Source: Corynebacterium sp. ACRPH (GTDB lineage Bacteria; Actinomycetota; Actinomycetes; Mycobacteriales; Mycobacteriaceae). From it: 64,000 nt of DNA. The stretch lies in NCBI RefSeq assembly GCF_022347285.1, contig NZ_JAKRND010000003.1, positions 1-64,000 of the forward strand. Direction: 5' to 3'. The notes under the pieces are model-generated. The model ran no database searches, was not told the DNA's origin, and worked only from the letters and a program-made list of their open reading frames with translations. Shown piece after piece: positions 46,710 to 56,900 of the stretch. A program made the position numbers and the translations under genes. Positions within the stretch are counted from its first letter, which is position 1, and every line of letters starts with the position of its first letter.

Positions 46710-47132
46710 CTACTTCTTCTTGGTTTTGTCGATCGGCTTGATGTGCGCGGTGCCGTCGATGTGCGGGTAGATAAACCAGGTGTACGCGCTGGCGATGACC
46801 CACGCGATGGCCATGAGAACCCACGAGCGTGTATTCAGTAGCGGGAGCGCCATCAGTGCGATCCATAGCGGGAATAGGGGTGCGACCTGTGCTGCGCTGG
46901 TGCGGTAGCGCTCGCCACGCTTTTCCACCTCTGCGCGTACCTGTCGGCGGTAGGGGTGGCTAAACGTCAGAAGTAGCGCCGCGCCGACATTGAGGATCAG
47001 CACGATAGCTTGAAAGCCGGGCGCGAGCGGCGCAACCATAATGCCCACTGCCAGGCCGAAGAGTACCGAGGCGGCGGCACGCACGGGCGTAGGTGGGGCG
47101 ATGACGGGCTCGTTGCGGTTTGTTGGGCTCAT
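46710..47132 (-). CDS. small membrane protein near guaA
   Basis: A 140-residue protein with a Pro-rich N-terminus, four hydrophobic segments (ASVLFGLAVGIMVAPLAP, IVLILNVGAALLLTF, LFPLWIALMALPLL, WVLMAIAWVIASAYTWF) and a Lys-rich end KTKKK. No motif is recognised. It is convergent with the guaA unit and divergent from imuA'. Confidence 0.65.
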   Translation of the reverse strand: MSPTNRNEPVIAPPTPVRAAASVLFGLAVGIMVAPLAPGFQAIVLILNVGAALLLTFSHPYRRQVRAEVEKRGERYRTSAAQVAPLFPLWIALMALPLLNTRSWVLMAIAWVIASAYTWFIYPHIDGTAHIKPIDKTKKK

Positions 47133-47239
47133 GGTTGCCCATTTTAGGTGACGCCACCTTTTCCGCCCCCTTCAACCTGCGCCTTTGTTTCTGCGCTTGA
47201 CGCTGCTGCGCGGGGAGGGATATATTCGACCCCATCAAG

Positions 47240-47257
47240 TTAGAACAGGTGTTCTAA
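47240..47257. promoter_or_regulatory. LexA (SOS) box of imuA'-imuB
   Basis: TTAGAACAGGTGTTCTAA is an almost perfect palindrome with the actinobacterial core GAAC-N4-GTTC. TAATAT (47254-47259) overlaps it as a likely -10 box, so LexA would block transcription. Confidence 0.85.
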
Positions 47258-47339
47258 TATGTGTTGCGTGCGGGGTAGCCCTGTACGAGGGCGCTGATAG
47301 AACATGCGGTGTCGGAAAAAGGGAAGGGAGGTGGCAACC

Positions 47340-48176
47340 ATGGCGCAGTCTGCAGGGGAATCTGCGGCGCAGGCGACGATTGCCAGCTTGCGGCGCAAGA
47401 TGCAGCAGATCGAATCCGGGGGAGCTCCGATGGCCAGCGTTTCGAGCGCGGCGGTGCTGGAATCGGCACCGGCGGGGAAGGTGGCGTCACAAAGAAAAGA
47501 ACTGCACAGAGAAAACAGTGTGCGCGTCGCACCGGTCCCGGCGTGGCTGGCCGAGCACCTGCCGGGTGGCGGGGTGGCGCGTGGGCAGGCAACGCAGATT
47601 TCGGATTGCCCGGCGGTGCTGGTGGATGTGCTGGCGCACCTGACGGCGCAGGGGATGTGCGTGGCGGTGGTCGATTATCCGCGGCTGGCGATCGCGGCGG
47701 TGGCGGCCGCTGGCGGTGACGTGGAGCGACTGGTGCTGGTGCCGGATTCCACCCCGCACACGGCGGCAGTGCTGGGCACGCTGGTGGAAGGGATGGATGT
47801 GGTGCTGTTTGCGGCGGGTGGGCAGCTCGGCAAGCAGGGCGGTGGCGGGGCCGTGAGCTCGACCGTAGCGCCGACCTTCGCGCGACCCGTGGAGGCGCGG
47901 CTGCGGAAGAGCGAATGTGCCTTGCTGGTGTGTGGGAAGGCGTGGCCGCAGGCCAGGATGCACGTGGAGCTGCAGGTATGCGGTGTGCTGGGGCTGAGCC
48001 GCGGGAGTGGGCGCATCCGTGCCGTGGAGGTCGCGGGGCGCGTGTGGGGTAAGGCCCAGCCGCCGAGTGCGGTGCGGGCGACGATTGGTGCAGAGAGCAC
48101 AGCGGGCATAGCGGGCACCGTGGACACAGCGGATACATGGGGTACAGAGGACACGGCACATGCGTACTCCGGATAG
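47340..48176 (+). CDS. imuA': ImuA' mutasome protein
   Basis: A 278-residue RecA-like accessory protein of the DnaE2 translesion mutasome, corresponding to Rv3395c-type ImuA'. It shows VAPVPAWLAEHLPGGGVARGQAT and ALLVCGKAWPQARMHVELQV segments but no intact Walker A. The C-terminal 30 residues are Ala/Thr/Asp low complexity. ATG 47340 has GGGAAGGGAGG 8 nt upstream; the frame also opens at 47304. It lies behind an SOS box and overlaps imuB by 17 bp. Confidence 0.8.
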   Translation: MAQSAGESAAQATIASLRRKMQQIESGGAPMASVSSAAVLESAPAGKVASQRKELHRENSVRVAPVPAWLAEHLPGGGVARGQATQISDCPAVLVDVLAHLTAQGMCVAVVDYPRLAIAAVAAAGGDVERLVLVPDSTPHTAAVLGTLVEGMDVVLFAAGGQLGKQGGGGAVSSTVAPTFARPVEARLRKSECALLVCGKAWPQARMHVELQVCGVLGLSRGSGRIRAVEVAGRVWGKAQPPSAVRATIGAESTAGIAGTVDTADTWGTEDTAHAYSG

Positions 48177-49965
48177 CGCGGTGCGGGAGGCGCCTGCAGC
48201 CCACAACAGGCGGGTGGCAGTGCTGTGGTTCCCGGATTGGCCGGTGTACGTCCAGGCGCAGTCGCGCGGGTGGGACGTGCTGGCGCCCGCTGCGGTGATC
48301 GCCGATTACCGGATGCTGGCCTGCAATGCGGCCGCGCGCGCCCAGGGAATCCGGATCGGAATGAAACAGCGGCATGCCCTGGCGGCGTACCCGCAGCTGA
48401 ACATCGCGGCGGACGATCCCACCCGGCAGGCCTCCGTGCACGAGGACGTGCTGGCCGCGCTGCAGGACGTCAGCGCAGTCGTGGAGACCCTCCGCCCCGG
48501 ACTGCTGGCCTTCCCGGTGGACTCGCTAGCCAGGTACTACGGCAACGAGGCCAGCGCGGTGGAGAAGCTGCTGGATGCCGCCGCGCGGATACACGCCGAC
48601 TGCTTGGCCGGCGTGGCCGATGACTTGGTCTCGGCGGTATGGGCGGCCCGGCTGGGCAAGAGCATCCCCGTGGGCGGCAGTGCGGAGTTCATCGCGGGGT
48701 TGCCGATCAGCGTGCTGAGCATCGAGCCGGAGCTGCGCGCCCCCGCACACCTCAGCGCCACCTTGCAGCAGCTGGGGCTACGCACGATGCGCGACTTTGC
48801 CGGGTTGCCGCGCGCGGACGTGGCCGCGCGCTTCGGGCAGGAGGCCGTGGAGTGGCACCGCATCGCCAGCGGGCACGTCGACCGGGATGTGGCGCCCCGA
48901 CGGCACCGGGAAGATCTAGAGCTGCGCTACGAGGCCGATGAACCCATCGCGCGGACCGAAACCGCCGCGTTTATTGCTCGACATGTAGCCACTGCGCTGC
49001 ACAACAAGCTCTTCGCAGCTGGCGAGGCCTGCCTGCGTCTGGCCGTGCGAGCCTACCTGGAACCCCCGGTGGGATACACCGGGCCGACCGTCATCGAGAG
49101 ACTGTGGCGCTGCCGTGAACCACTGTCGGAACAGGACACCGCCCAGCGGGTGCGCTGGCAGCTCGACGGCTGGCTCACCCGGCTGCGCGCCGGGGCGGGG
49201 AATGCTGGCGGAGCCGACGGAGGGGTCATCGAGGCCGACTGGGCGGACAACACCGTCGGGGTGACGTGCATCGAACTCGTTCCCGTGGAGACCGTCCCGG
49301 CGGGCAGCCTGGCAGCGCCACTGTGGGGCGGGCCAGATGAAGGCATCCGCGCCGCCCGTGCCGCCGCCGGGCGGGCGCAAGCACTGATCGGCATGAACCG
49401 CGTGCTCCGTCCCATCCACCGCGGAGGCCGTGCCGTAGCCCGCCGTATCGCCACCGTGCCCTACGGGGAGGACGACCCGGAGGAGGTAACCGCCCTGCCG
49501 ACCCGCCAATGGGAAGGGCAGCTGTTGCCCCCTTTGCCAGGGCTGATCGGCTCGCCAACCAGTGATGATGGCACCCCCGGTGCCAGCGGTCGCAACTCCG
49601 GCGGCCGTGGCCCCAGTGAACGTAATCCCAGCGCCGCGCACCCCGCAGCGCGGCTGGCGCTGCTGGACCGCCAGGGTGATGCCGTGTACGTTACCGGCCG
49701 CGGGCTGATGAGCTCCCCGCCGGAAACTCTGCACTGGGGCGCCCGGCGGCTCCGCATCACCGGATGGGCCGGCCCCTGGCCGGTCGACGAGCACTGGTGG
49801 GCCGAGGGGAAGCGCTACGCCCGGCTGCAGGTCGCAGCCCGCGAGGAAACCCGCGAAGAAACCCATAGTGGGCCCCACAGCGGACACCGCAAGGATGCTC
49901 CGAAAGACCACGCATTTCTGCTGGTATGCAAAGGGAAGCAGTGGCGGATCGAAGCGACTTACTAG
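48160..49965 (+). CDS. imuB: ImuB, inactive Y-family polymerase-like protein
   Basis: A 601-residue Y-family polymerase homologue that bridges ImuA', DnaE2 and the beta clamp. The first motif reads VLWFPDWPV instead of an acidic DxDxF-type site, so catalysis is not expected. The thumb and little-finger regions (SATLQQLGLRTMRDFAGLPRADV..., DVAPRRHREDLELR) and a C-terminal TWxGPWPVDEHWWAEGKRYARLQ-like segment are conserved. It overlaps imuA' and belongs to the SOS operon. Confidence 0.9.
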   Translation: MRTPDSAVREAPAAHNRRVAVLWFPDWPVYVQAQSRGWDVLAPAAVIADYRMLACNAAARAQGIRIGMKQRHALAAYPQLNIAADDPTRQASVHEDVLAALQDVSAVVETLRPGLLAFPVDSLARYYGNEASAVEKLLDAAARIHADCLAGVADDLVSAVWAARLGKSIPVGGSAEFIAGLPISVLSIEPELRAPAHLSATLQQLGLRTMRDFAGLPRADVAARFGQEAVEWHRIASGHVDRDVAPRRHREDLELRYEADEPIARTETAAFIARHVATALHNKLFAAGEACLRLAVRAYLEPPVGYTGPTVIERLWRCREPLSEQDTAQRVRWQLDGWLTRLRAGAGNAGGADGGVIEADWADNTVGVTCIELVPVETVPAGSLAAPLWGGPDEGIRAARAAAGRAQALIGMNRVLRPIHRGGRAVARRIATVPYGEDDPEEVTALPTRQWEGQLLPPLPGLIGSPTSDDGTPGASGRNSGGRGPSERNPSAAHPAARLALLDRQGDAVYVTGRGLMSSPPETLHWGARRLRITGWAGPWPVDEHWWAEGKRYARLQVAAREETREETHSGPHSGHRKDAPKDHAFLLVCKGKQWRIEATY

Positions 49966-50001
49966 CCCGCCTGCAGCTTCCAACTTGGTACTGTTGTAGG
50001 C

Positions 50002-51042
50002 ATGCCTACAACTAGAAACGCGCAGGCCGGACAGCCCGAAACCGGGAAGCCCGCCACTCAGACCTCCGGCGGAATCCACGCGGACATGTGCTCCCAGCGA
50101 ACCGATGAGGCTCTCCCCGGCACCGCCAAGCCGGGCAAGATCATCCTCGCCCTCGAGTTCGTCACCAACTGGGGCCACGACATCCTCGACGGCACCGCGC
50201 TAGGGGAGGAGCTCACCGAAAAGGTCGAGAAGTTCCTCAAGGACAACGGCGCCCAACTGCAGTTCATTCGCCGCCCCGGCCGCGAAGGTCAGCAGCGCGC
50301 AGCCAGCGCCACCCGGCAGCTCTATATCAGCTGGGCCGAAGGTTACGGCGACGACCCCACGCCCATCCTCGAAAGCCTGCAGGTCTCCGGACCCGAGGCG
50401 CTGCTGGATCTCGACCTCAGCGCCCCCGGCGCCGCCGGCGGCCAGCGCATCGACGGCCCGCTGCTGCTGGTATGCACCCACGGCAAGCGCGACAAGTGCT
50501 GCGCGGTCTTCGGCCGCCCGGTAGCCGACGAGCTCACCGCCAAGTACGGCCAGATGGTCTGGGAATCCTCCCACACCAAGGGCCACCGCTTCGCCCCCTC
50601 CATGATCCTGCTGCCCCACAACTACTCCTACGGCCAGCTCGGTACCACGGGCGCCAGCAGCATGCTGGAGCGCGCCAAGCAAGGCGAGCTGTGGCTGGAG
50701 GGCTGCCGCGGCCGCGGAGTCTGGGACCCGGTCGGCCAGGCCGCGGAACTGGCCGTGGCGGAGAAGCTGGCCAGCGAAGGCCGCCACGTCAAGCTCGCCA
50801 GCATGCGCGTGACCAAGCCGGAAGCGGCCGGAGACGCAGACGGCGCCACCGAGGTGCGCGTCGTGACCGTTGCGGCGGATGCGACCCCAGAAGCGGGCAC
50901 GGATGCGAACCCAGATGCGGGCCCAGAAACGGGCGCAGAACAGGCAATCACGGTCCGCCTGAGCGCGCACCCAGGCGGAACCTCCGTTCCCTCCTGCGGT
51001 AAGAAGCCCAAGCAGACCGTGACGTGGGTCGCGGAATTCTAA
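50002..51042 (+). CDS. sucrase/ferredoxin-like protein
   Basis: A 346-residue protein of the sucrase/ferredoxin-like family, with thioredoxin-like ferredoxin fold. The motif VCTHGKRDKCCAVFGRPVA (about residues 157-175), the later HTKGHRFAPSMILLPHNYSYG and C-terminal SVPSCGKKPK are characteristic; the cysteines and histidine suggest an Fe-S cluster. Physiological role unknown. A disordered Ala/Thr/Asp/Pro stretch with four A-G-x-D/E-like repeats lies near residues 290-312. ATG 50002 follows weak signals. Confidence 0.8.
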   Translation: MPTTRNAQAGQPETGKPATQTSGGIHADMCSQRTDEALPGTAKPGKIILALEFVTNWGHDILDGTALGEELTEKVEKFLKDNGAQLQFIRRPGREGQQRAASATRQLYISWAEGYGDDPTPILESLQVSGPEALLDLDLSAPGAAGGQRIDGPLLLVCTHGKRDKCCAVFGRPVADELTAKYGQMVWESSHTKGHRFAPSMILLPHNYSYGQLGTTGASSMLERAKQGELWLEGCRGRGVWDPVGQAAELAVAEKLASEGRHVKLASMRVTKPEAAGDADGATEVRVVTVAADATPEAGTDANPDAGPETGAEQAITVRLSAHPGGTSVPSCGKKPKQTVTWVAEF

Positions 51043-51052
51043 ACGCACGACA

Positions 51053-51100
51053 AAACCCCGGGGCAGTTCACTTGTGTGTGAACTAGCACCCGGGTTTCGT
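51053..51100. terminator. bidirectional terminator
   Basis: Nested hairpins: AAACCC...GGGTTT outside and GTTCAC/GTGAAC inside. It stands between the convergent sucrase/ferredoxin-like gene and metI. Confidence 0.75.
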
Positions 51101-51122
51101 GCTCTCTAGCAGCGCGTGCTCG

Positions 51123-51803
51123 CTAGCGGCGCATGATCTTTTTCGACAGCCAGTTTCCGCCCAGCTGCGCGATCTGCACGATCACGATGATCACTGCGAC
51201 GGTCGTCCACGTAACGGCGTCATTAAACGAGCGGTAACCGTAGACAATCGCGAAGTCACCCAGACCACCTGCACCGATGTAACCGGCCATGGCGGACATA
51301 TCCACGATGGCGATGAACATGAAGGTGAAGCCAAGGATCAGCGGGCCCAGCGCCTCGGGGATGATCACCGTGAAGATGATCTTCAGCGGCGAGGCACCCA
51401 TCGCCTTGGCAGCCTCGATTACGCCCGGGTCGATCGCCACCAGGTTCTGCTCGAAAATACGCGCAGCGCCGAAGGTGGCGGCGACGACCATGCCGACGAT
51501 GGCCGCTTCCGTACCGATACGGCTCTGCACCACCAGATCTGTCAGCGGGCCGATAGCCGTCAGCAAGATGATGAACGGAATCGGGCGGATGAAGTTCACC
51601 AGGAAGTTCGTGATCCAGTAGACCACCCGGTTCTGCAGAATGCCGCCCTTGCGGGTGGTGTACAGCAGCAGGCCGATGATCAGGCCTAGTACCGAGGAGA
51701 TCAGCAGCGTGATCGAGACCATGTACAGCGTCTCGAAAATCGCCTTTTGGAACGTGTTGCCGTAGCGGTCCCAATCCATTTGCGCGAGGGTCATCGTGTT
51801 CAT
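51123..51803 (-). CDS. metI: methionine ABC transporter permease
   Basis: A 226-residue permease with five or six helices. The EAA-type cytoplasmic loop reads EAAKAMGASPLKIIFTVIIPEAL near residues 135-157, where it contacts MetN. It is the last gene of the minus-strand metQ-metN-metI unit. ATG 51803 overlaps the metN stop by 4 bp (ATGA). Confidence 0.93.
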   Translation of the reverse strand: MNTMTLAQMDWDRYGNTFQKAIFETLYMVSITLLISSVLGLIIGLLLYTTRKGGILQNRVVYWITNFLVNFIRPIPFIILLTAIGPLTDLVVQSRIGTEAAIVGMVVAATFGAARIFEQNLVAIDPGVIEAAKAMGASPLKIIFTVIIPEALGPLILGFTFMFIAIVDMSAMAGYIGAGGLGDFAIVYGYRSFNDAVTWTTVAVIIVIVQIAQLGGNWLSKKIMRR

Positions 51804-52885
51804 CGGATCTCCTCAATCTCGGTGGAATCCTGCATGTGGCTGTGGAACTCCTCGATCGCCTTCTCGCCGTCGGTATTGTGGGCCGTCAGGCGCAGAGTAA
51901 GGCGGCCGAAACTGTGGTTCTGGAGGGTGGTGACGCCACCGTGGACGATGTTTACCGTCACCCCTGCAGCGGACAGCTTCGAGATGGCATCGAAAAACCC
52001 GATTCCCTCGGCCATGGTCACAGTGAAGAGTCGACCGTTTTCGGACTGCAGCGCCTCCGCCTCGACCATGTCGGGAGTGTTGCGCAGCGAGGTGGCCACG
52101 AAGTTGGCGGCAGTCTTCGTCTGCGGGTTGGAAAATACCTCGTAGACGCTGCCCTGCTCCACGATGCGGCCGTTTTCCATCACGATCACGGAGTCGGCGA
52201 TGGAACGCACAACCTCCATCTCGTGGGTGATCACCACGATGGTGATGCCGAGCTCGCGGTTCACCTTACGCAGCAGCTCCAGCACGTCGCGGGTGGTGGA
52301 GGGGTCCAGCGCGCTGGTGGCCTCGTCGGCCAGCAGCAGGCTGGGGTTGGTGGCCAGCGCGCGGGCGATGCCGACGCGCTGCTTCTGGCCACCGGACAGC
52401 TGCTCCGGGTAGGCATTGCCCTTGTCGGACAGGCCGACGAACTCCAGCAGCTCCTTGACGCGCTCTTCCCGCTGCTGCTTGGGCATACCCTGCAGGCGCA
52501 GTGGGTAGGCGACGTTGCCTGCCACGTTGCGGGAGGAGAACAGGTTGAACTGCTGGAAGATCATGCCGATGTCGCTGCGCAGCTTGCGCATTTGCGATTC
52601 CGGCAGGGGAACGATGTCCTGGCCATCCAGCAGGATCTGCCCGCTGGTGGGGCGGTCCAGGCCGTTGATCTGCCGGACAAGGGTGGACTTGCCGGCGCCG
52701 GAGTAGCCGATGATGCCGACGATGGAGCCCGCCGCGATCTGCGTGTTGATGTCCTGCAGGGCGTGAATTTCCTTCTTGCCCTGCTTGAAGACCTTCGTCA
52801 CGTCGCGGAAGACGATCTCCGTGCCGGTACTGCCGGTATTGCCGGCGCTGGGCTGGTCGACGCCAGGTTGTGCGTCTGTAGCCAT
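51800..52885 (-). CDS. metN: methionine ABC transporter ATPase
   Basis: A 361-residue ATPase. Walker A is GYSGAGKST near residue 58, the signature is LSGGQKQRVGIARAL near 164, and Walker B is LLLADEAT. The C-terminal NIL/ACT-like domain (about 275-350, LFTVTMAEGIGFFDAISKLS) senses methionine in E. coli MetN. It is encoded between metQ and metI. Confidence 0.94.
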   Translation of the reverse strand: MATDAQPGVDQPSAGNTGSTGTEIVFRDVTKVFKQGKKEIHALQDINTQIAAGSIVGIIGYSGAGKSTLVRQINGLDRPTSGQILLDGQDIVPLPESQMRKLRSDIGMIFQQFNLFSSRNVAGNVAYPLRLQGMPKQQREERVKELLEFVGLSDKGNAYPEQLSGGQKQRVGIARALATNPSLLLADEATSALDPSTTRDVLELLRKVNRELGITIVVITHEMEVVRSIADSVIVMENGRIVEQGSVYEVFSNPQTKTAANFVATSLRNTPDMVEAEALQSENGRLFTVTMAEGIGFFDAISKLSAAGVTVNIVHGGVTTLQNHSFGRLTLRLTAHNTDGEKAIEEFHSHMQDSTEIEEIR

Positions 52886-52929
52886 AGGGAACCTCTTTTA
52901 AGAGTTGGGGTTAGTAGTGCCGATTGGGC

Positions 52930-53790
52930 CTACTTCTTGATCTGGTCCTCAGTGTCCTTCAGAACCTTAGCCAGCTCCTCCGGGCCCATCTGAACCTGGA
53001 CGGAGGTGCCCTTGGACTGCTCGTTCAGTGCATCCTGAACGTCCTTGGAGTGCCAGACCTCAACGAGCTTCTTCAGATCCTCGTCGTCCTTCTTCTCCTC
53101 GGTGGTGACGAAGGCGTTGATGAACGGCTTGGCGGCCTCTGCCTTCGGGTCGTCCTCGACGATGGCGGACTTCGGGTCGATGTTGCCGCGCTCCAGGAAG
53201 GAGTTGTTGATGACGGCCGGGGTGCCATCCTTGTAGGCGGTCACGGTCTGGGCAGCGTCCACCGGGGTGACCTTGACCTTGGACTTGCCCTCGTCGACGT
53301 CGGCCGGGGTCGGGGAGAGGATCTTGTCGTCCTTCAGCTTCACCAGGCCAGCGGATGCCAGCACGTGCAGGGCGCGGCCCTGGTTGGTCGGGTCGTTCGG
53401 GATGGCAACCTCACCGGCTTCCTCGATGTCCTTGACCTCGCTGTGGTCCTGGTAGTACACGCCCAGCGGGATGATCTCGGTAGCGCCGATCGGCACCAGG
53501 TTGGAGTCGTTGTTGACGTTGTAGTCAGCCAGGAACATCAGGTGCTGGAAGTTGTTGACGTCGATCTCGCCGTCGGCCAGCGCGCGGTTCGGCAGGCTGT
53601 AGTCGCCGAACGGAACCAGCTCAACGTTCAGGCCTTCTTCCTTGGCCTTTTCCTCAAACACCTGCCACTGCTTCTGGCCCTGGTCGGTGGTGCCGACCTT
53701 GATCGTGTCGTCGTCACCGCCGCAGGCGGTCAAGCTGAAGGCCATAACTGCTGCAGCTACACCGGCTGCTACTTTACGGCGAAGGGACAT
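52930..53790 (-). CDS. metQ: methionine-binding lipoprotein
   Basis: A 286-residue NlpA/MetQ lipoprotein that captures methionine outside the membrane. The signal peptide MSLRRKVAAGVAAAVMAFSL ends in lipobox LTAC with Cys23. The mature part starts with IKVGTTDQGQKQW. I chose ATG 53790 because AGGAGG lies 5 nt upstream and the signal peptide starts there; the codons to 53811 are leader. It is first in the operon and divergent from dnaE2 across 178 bp. Confidence 0.93.
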   Translation of the reverse strand: MSLRRKVAAGVAAAVMAFSLTACGGDDDTIKVGTTDQGQKQWQVFEEKAKEEGLNVELVPFGDYSLPNRALADGEIDVNNFQHLMFLADYNVNNDSNLVPIGATEIIPLGVYYQDHSEVKDIEEAGEVAIPNDPTNQGRALHVLASAGLVKLKDDKILSPTPADVDEGKSKVKVTPVDAAQTVTAYKDGTPAVINNSFLERGNIDPKSAIVEDDPKAEAAKPFINAFVTTEEKKDDEDLKKLVEVWHSKDVQDALNEQSKGTSVQVQMGPEELAKVLKDTEDQIKK

Positions 53791-53942
53791 GGGATCCTCC
53801 TGGATAGTCATGGAGCCCGGTGCTCTATCGAATGTCCGGGCTGAACTGTGCGATTAAAGTAGCACTCTAAACCAGAATGAACAACTTAGTCTAGTCTTAG
53901 TTTCCACTAGTTTTAAAGGGATTTGCTCCCGCTGGTAGTTAA

Positions 53943-53962
53943 TAGAATGTCTGTTCTATAAT
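53943..53962. promoter_or_regulatory. LexA (SOS) box and -10 of dnaE2
   Basis: TAGAATGTCTGTTCTA (53943-53958) fits GAAC-N4-GTTC with one mismatch in the left half. TATAAT (53957-53962) overlaps its right edge and ends 6 nt before GTG 53969, so the mRNA is probably leaderless and LexA-controlled. Confidence 0.75.
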
Positions 53963-53968
53963 CGCTCT

Positions 53969-56900
53969 GTGTCTGTTGAACCCCGCGACCCCACCGATGA
54001 GCCAAACCTGGCATCTCGCCGCACGCTACGCAAGCCACAATCCAGGAGCTTTTCCCAGGGTCGGCCGCTGAGCTGGGCGCAGCTCGAAAGCGTGCTCTCC
54101 GGCAGAGGGCCGGGGCTGCGGAACCTCCGCGCGGTCGGAGTAGGGGAAGGCCAGCAGCGCACCACGTCTCTCGACCTTGCGGAGGCGGATGGCGCTGGGG
54201 CCGAGGGGGCGTCACAAAAAGAAGCAACAACCCCCTTCGCGGAGCTCCACGCCTGCAGCGCCTACAACTTCCTGCGTGGCGCGAGCCAGCCCGAGCAGAT
54301 GGTTACGGCGGCCCGTGAACTGGGGCTAAGCGCGCTTGCGTGCGTGGACCGCGACGGCTTCTACGGTGCGGCGCGCTTCGCTACGGCGGTGGCGGAGAGT
54401 AAAGCGGACCTCGCCACGGTATTCGGCGCGGAGCTGAGCCTCGACGTGCCACTCACGGTGCTGTGCAAGGGGCGCGAAGGCTACACGCGGCTCAGCCGGG
54501 TTATTGCTGACGCCCGCATGGCCGACCCGGACAAAGATTCCGTCCGGTATCCCAGCTTGCCCCGGCTGGCGGAGGTGGCGGGCGGCCACTGGCTAATACT
54601 GCTGGATTGGCGCTGGGCGGACGCGCGGCTCGTGGACATCTTCGGTGCGGACAACGTCGTGGTGGAGCTGCAACACACGATGAACCCCGCCGACGCCGAC
54701 CGCAACGAGCGTCTCCACGCCCTGGCGGTGCGCCACGGCCTACGCGAGATCGTCAGCAGCGCCCCGACGTGCGCCACCCCTAAGCACTCCCGGCTGGCTG
54801 GGGCGAAGGCCGCGCTGCGCGAGCGGAAAGACATAGCGGCCGCGGAGCCGACCACCCACCCGGTCGGCGGCTCGTGGCTGCGCTCGGGCGAGGAGATGCT
54901 GCAGCTCGCGGGCGATTGTGAGTGGCTGGCGCGCGCCGTGGAGACCTCCGTGCAGGTTGCCGAAGAATGCGCCTTCACACTGGACCTTGTCGCGCCAAAC
55001 CTGCCGCACTTCTCCGTACCGGAGGGCTACACGGAAATGACCTGGCTGCGCGCCATCACCGAACGCGGCGGGGCACAGCGCTACGGCCCGCGCGGTTCCT
55101 CCGCCGCCGCCAACCAGGCCTGGGCCACCATCGACCGCGAGCTGGAAGCCATCGAGCAGCTGGGATTCCCCGGCTACTTCCTGATCGTCCACGACATCGT
55201 CTCCTTCTGCCACGAGAACAACATCTTCTGCCAGGGGCGAGGGTCCGCGGCGAACTCCGCGGTGTGCTTTGCACTGGGGATCACGACGGTGGACGCTGTG
55301 GCCTCCGGCCTGCTCTTCGAGCGCTTCCTTTCCCCGGAACGCGACGGGCCGCCCGACATCGACCTCGACATTGAATCCGGGCGGCGCGAGGAGGCTATCC
55401 AGTACGTGTACTCCCGCTATGGCCGCGAGAACGCCGCGCAGGTGGCGAACGTGATCACCTACCGCCGCCGCGGCGCCACCCGCGATGCCGGGCGTGCCCT
55501 CGGCTACGCGCCGGGCCAGATCGATGCCTGGACCCGCCACCCGGAACAGACTCCCGACGCAGTACAGCACTTAGCCGAGCAGATGCTGGACCACCCCCGC
55601 CACCTGGGCATTCACTCCGGCGGCATGGTGATCTGCGACCGCCCGATCGCGCAGGTCGTGCCGACGGAATGGGCGCGGATGGAAGGCCGCTCGGTGGTGC
55701 AGTGGGACAAGGACGACTGCGCGGCCGTGGGGCTGGTGAAGTTCGACCTGCTGGGGCTCGGCATGCTGGAGGCGCTGCACCACGCGGTGGATCAGGTGCG
55801 TGCCCACCGGGGCCGGGAGGTTGAGCTGTGGCGGCTGGACCCCACGGAGCCGGAGGTCTACGCGATGCTCTCCCGCGCGGACGCGGTGGGGGTGTTCCAG
55901 GTGGAATCCCGCGCGCAGATGTCCACCCTGCCGCGCCTAAAGCCTCGCACCTTCTATGACCTGGTGGTGGAGGTCGCTCTGATCCGCCCCGGCCCCATCC
56001 AGGGCGGCTCCGTGCACCCCTATATTCGCCGTCGCAATGGTCTGGAGCCCGTGACCTTCGACCACCCGTGCTTGGAGCTCGCGCTGACGAAGACCCTGGG
56101 TATTCCGCTGTTCCAGGAGCAGCTGATGCAGATGGCCGTGGATGCAGCGGGCTTTAGCGGCGCCGAGGCCGATACCCTGCGCCGGGCGATGGGGTCGAAG
56201 CGCTCGCCGCAGAAGATGGAGCGGCTGAAAAAGCGCTTCTACCAGGGGGTGGAGGCGAAGAACGGGATCCGCGGGGTAGTGGCTGACCGGTTGTGGGACA
56301 AGATCGTGGCCTTCGCTAGCTACGGCTTCCCGGAATCACACTCGCAGTCTTTCGCCTCCCTGGTCTACTACTCCGCGTGGTTCAAGTACCACTATCCGGC
56401 GGAGTTCTGCGTGGCCCTGCTGCGCGCCCAGCCGATGGGGTTCTACTCGCCGCAGTCCCTGCTGGCCGACGCGCGCCGCCACGGCGTAGAGGTCCTTCCC
56501 GTGGACGTGAACGCTTCGGACGTGCAGGTGGATGCGGTTGTTTCCTTAATGACGCCCCCACGCACCAACCGGCCCACGGGAGTTCACGGGTTAGGCCGGG
56601 GGACCGGCGAGCCGGTGGGGCAGATCCGGCTCGGGCTCAGTGGGGCGGGCGGGGTGAAGGGGATTTCCGCCGAGGTGGCGGAGCGTATCGTGGAGGCGCG
56701 CGAACGGATCGGCCGCTTCACCAGCGTGGAAGACCTATCCCGCGAAGCCGGGCTGACCGTGGCTCATGTGGAGAAGCTGGCGCGGGCGGGGGCTTTGGGG
56801 AGCCTCGGGCTAACCCGCCGCCAGGCCGTGTGGGCCGCCGGGGTGGCAGCGACCGAGCGGCCGGGAATGCTGCCGGGGACGTCCGGTGTGCAGGCGCCGG

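Noticed and set aside
53880..53930. McbR operator upstream of metQ
   Set aside because: TTAGTCTAGTCTTAG contains half-site-like GTCTA and GACTA pieces, but not the expected TAGAC-N6-GTCTA spacing.
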